From: Stentor coeruleus
Taxonomy: Eukaryota; Ciliophora; Heterotrichea; Heterotrichida; Stentoridae
Assembly: GCA_001970955.1 (NCBI GenBank)
Contig: MPUH01000660.1
Location: 1-41,229 of the forward strand
Length of the DNA: 41,229 nt
Reading direction: 5' to 3'
Made by a program: the position numbers and the translations under genes. How positions within the stretch are numbered: position 1 is the stretch's first letter; every line of letters begins with the position of its first letter. The notes beneath the pieces are model-generated. The model did no database searches, was not told where the DNA came from, and saw only the letters and a program-made list of their open reading frames with translations. Shown one piece after another: positions 39,127 to 41,229 of the stretch.

Positions 39127-40476
39127 CTAATAGCCTGATTGGCTTGGGTCACTTTGATTCAATACCTCAGGATCATCTGATATATCTGCTTCTTCTGGTG
39201 TTTTATCTAAAATCATACTATCAGCTCTTACTTTATTTTCCTCTTCCAATTTCGCTTGGATCTGATGTACTTCACAAGCACAAAACAAACAGTAATTGAC
39301 TGAATTTTTGAAAAAAATACCACATCTTGTGCAAAGATTAGCATTCAAAATATTTTGATTCCATTGATAACTAATCTTCATACATTCTTTACAATAAAAA
39401 ATGATTTCAGCTTTATGTTGGCATGTATAATTTGAGCTTACTAAAGTTAAATCATGATCTTTATGCATTTTAACACTCTCAACTTCACTTGTATTCTCAA
39501 TATTTTTCACTTTTTTTACACGTGGAGGATTAAGAATATTACTACAAATAAGACAATAATATTTTGTATCCCTTAAAAGTTTATCTTTACAGTTGTTAAA
39601 ACAGTAGCTAAATAGACAATTCGAGCATTTAACAGCTGAATTATCTAAACTTACATTACACAATGCACAACTTGTTTCAAAAGTAGATATATAATTTCTT
39701 GCAATTTCTATAATAATTTTGATTTCTTCATTCATTAAAATCTCACATCCTTGTGAACATTTTATATTTGATAAAACATATTCTGCTATGCTTTGAGCGT
39801 CACTGTTGTTAAAATTAGGGAAAGGGTGGCCACATGATAAGAATTTTTCTGTTGTAGGTTGATTAGCTTTTATAACCTCATCTACTAATTCATTTGAGTA
39901 AACATCTGGATATAAAAGATAAACATCATTGTTTTCATCATATGTAATAAATAATGTTATTGTGGGTTTATTACAAGAAAAATGACTTATTTTGTTGCAG
40001 TTGATTATTAGAATGTCAATTGATGTGAATTCTGAAAACTTTTTGAAGAAATTAAAGAGATCTGGTTGTGGTTTTATAGATTCTAAATTAGATGTAATAG
40101 TGTTATAAATTTTAGTTACACTAACTTGGTTTGGAAGATAATTTCTGTTTTTTTGCTTGAGAGATGAGTTCATTTCTTTAAAGAGGGAAGTGAGTTGGGT
40201 TACGATGTCATATTTTTCTTGGCTTTTCATGCAAAAAGCTTCTGGATATTGGAATTTTTTGCATATTTCCTGGATATAGTTTAGGTTGTATGCAATAGAG
40301 TAATGATAAATCCCCAAAAATAAGTGATCTAGAAATTTTTCACTAGGAATCAAGGATTTCAAGTTAAAAATCGGTTTTCCTTGATTGTAGGATTGAAACT
40401 TGATATTGAATTCAATTAGTTTTTGGTCGGCATTTTTAGACTTGGAGCTTAGGGAGTTGTATGGATTAAAATACAT
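39127..40476 (-). CDS. Cysteine-rich zinc-binding protein, RING/IBR-like
   Basis: 449 aa from the ATG at 40476 (the frame opens with a TTG four codons earlier that I do not use). The first 250 residues have no motif I recognise; around 166-190 lies a predicted beta hairpin (TITLFITYDENNDVYLLYPD). Then SCGHPFPNF (about 214-222) and KCSQGC (239-244) begin a zinc region. Two dense clusters follow: about 270-311 (CALC, CSNC, SYCFNNC, CLIC) and about 352-402 (CQHK, YCKEC, LCTRCG, CLFCAC). The spacing resembles RING/IBR-type fingers of ciliate proteins and could serve ubiquitin transfer, but no clear catalytic RBR cysteine can be pointed out. The C-terminal 40 residues are acidic and Ser/Asp-rich. 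Function not assigned. Confidence 0.7.
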   Translation of the reverse strand: MYFNPYNSLSSKSKNADQKLIEFNIKFQSYNQGKPIFNLKSLIPSEKFLDHLFLGIYHYSIAYNLNYIQEICKKFQYPEAFCMKSQEKYDIVTQLTSLFKEMNSSLKQKNRNYLPNQVSVTKIYNTITSNLESIKPQPDLFNFFKKFSEFTSIDILIINCNKISHFSCNKPTITLFITYDENNDVYLLYPDVYSNELVDEVIKANQPTTEKFLSCGHPFPNFNNSDAQSIAEYVLSNIKCSQGCEILMNEEIKIIIEIARNYISTFETSCALCNVSLDNSAVKCSNCLFSYCFNNCKDKLLRDTKYYCLICSNILNPPRVKKVKNIENTSEVESVKMHKDHDLTLVSSNYTCQHKAEIIFYCKECMKISYQWNQNILNANLCTRCGIFFKNSVNYCLFCACEVHQIQAKLEEENKVRADSMILDKTPEEADISDDPEVLNQSDPSQSGY

Positions 40477-40631
40477 ATTTATAGACAATCTTATGAAGAA
40501 AATGCTTATATTAAAATTTCTTTAAAACATAACTCTATCTTAAAAAAAATCTTTAGCTTAATAGCCTTGCTAATTATAGCATCATTTCTCTAACCATAAT
40601 TTCATCTTAGTCTAAACAAAATTCAATAATT

Positions 40632-41229
40632 ATGGAAATTGAGATAATACTCCTAGTGTCAAGTAAATTCCTTTCAATATTTTGTTTATCAATCATTGTA
40701 TCATTATATGCATTTGTTGGAGACAAGCTTTTCAGACATCCAAATCAACTGTTTTTCTTTGCCTTATTATTTGAAGCAATAGCAAGTATATGTGGATTAA
40801 TAGAAGCGATTTTTGAAGAATAGTAAAATTTATTTAGCTATGGGGAAAATTCTCGTACAAGTAATTATATTGATTATAGTGTAGATTTTACTTATTTGGC
40901 AAGCTATCACTATTTAATCTCCCTTTACATAGAAATATTGTTAAAACTAATGAACTCAACATCTAGAACGTATAAAAAAAGAGCATTAATATATCAAATT
41001 GTTGTGTTAACTTTTACAACAATACTTACTTTTATTATTATTATTTCAACAGAAATTGGGGCTAAAAACTATCAAGAAAATACGAGTAAATCTGTAGGTT
41101 CTAAAATTGTGAGTTATTATATAATTGCTTCATCATTATTTGTTGGATATTGCATGTTTGTGTTTTTAAAGAAAAGGGTATTATTGAAATCTAGTCAAAT
41201 TATTAATGTTATTATGATGAGCTCTGTGA
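40632..41229 (+). CDS. Multi-TM receptor-like protein, 5' part, with one 15-nt intron; cut by window end
   Basis: Exon 1 is 40632-40822; exon 2 starts at 40838 and stays open to the end of the window, giving at least 194 residues. At least five hydrophobic segments are seen: LLVSSKFLSIFCLSIIVSLY, FFFALLFEAIASICGLIEAI, a third at YLASYHYLISLYIEILLKLM, a fourth at IVVLTFTTILTFIIIIS and a fifth at KIVSYYIIASSLFVGYCMFVF, followed by the basic KKRVLLKS. Short N-terminus, short loops and a Ser/Thr/Arg-containing cytoplasmic loop after TM3 (NSTSRTYKKRA) fit a seven-TM G-protein-coupled receptor of the cAMP-receptor-like type. The C-terminal half is missing, so this stays tentative. It is divergent from the zinc protein gene, with 155 bp between the starts. 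Confidence 0.7.
40823..40837 (+). other. 15-nt spliceosomal intron
   Basis: GTAAAATTTATTTAG, phase 2, inside a Tyr codon (TA|C). Splicing joins the 63-codon exon 1 to a frame open for 130 further codons. Retention creates a TAG at the junction itself. Confidence 0.9.

Noticed and set aside
1-41229. Alternative genetic code (TAA/TAG read as Gln, or TGA as Trp/Cys)
   Set aside because: Conserved genes end properly at TAG (DRC4), TAA (DYRK, channel) and TGA (phosphodiesterase) with none inside; apparent TAG interruptions are explained by 15-nt introns.
1-41229. tRNA, rRNA, CRISPR array or telomere repeat
   Set aside because: No T-loop-like GTTCRANYC in a cloverleaf context, no regularly spaced repeats, and no telomere-type repeat array were seen by eye; a covariance-model scan could still find small RNAs.

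Overview
This window looks like macronuclear-type DNA of a heterotrich ciliate, most likely Stentor. The DNA is AT-rich. All three stop codons end genes and none is read through, so the code is standard, which argues against Tetrahymena or Paramecium. Three genes contain introns of exactly 15 nt (GTA...TAG/AG), a trait I know only from Stentor. The species call is inference from these traits and from the gene content (a ciliary N-DRC subunit, a six-TM phosphodiesterase, a WD40-TRP fusion).

Layout. Bases 1-8080 are gene-poor, very AT-rich and unlike the rest. They hold four small paralogous genes (2204-2407 -, 4153-4353 +, 5911-6105 +, 6743-6934 -). Each encodes a 63-67 aa protein that starts MGC and shares gap-free conserved positions: an apparently undescribed family of dually lipidated peptides, and the best novelty candidate here. 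The region also has a broken reading-frame relic (761-1039) and a 37-bp tandem duplication.

Bases 8081-32000 are gene-dense. They hold DRC4/GAS8, a DYRK-type kinase, a TDY-type MAP kinase, an MFS/UNC-93-like transporter with an intron, a decayed zinc-ribbon gene, a B-box/coiled-coil/kelch protein broken by an assembly fault, a small CaaX protein, mitochondrial cpn10, PCMT, an aromatic amino acid hydroxylase, two unknown small proteins, a 1201-aa WD40-TRP channel fusion, a C2/coiled-coil protein with an intron, ribosomal protein eS24 and a RING/coiled-coil protein.

Bases 32055-41229 hold a membrane-anchored protein with a degenerate kinase-like C-terminus, a gene relic and a 2-kb gene-poor stretch, a six-TM cyclic nucleotide phosphodiesterase, a cysteine-rich zinc protein, and the 5' part of a multi-TM receptor-like gene that runs off the right edge and contains a 15-nt intron.

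Common threads are ciliary motility and signalling (N-DRC, MAPK, DYRK, PDE, TRP-type channel, candidate receptor) mixed with housekeeping. I see no operon-like logic. In the gene-dense part the sense strand is G-poor upstream of genes and C-poor downstream, so GC skew flips across each transcription unit; one tract of 343 nt has no G at all. Five single-N positions, each flanked by a direct duplication, are assembly joins, not biology. One breaks a gene and one adds 20 residues to another.
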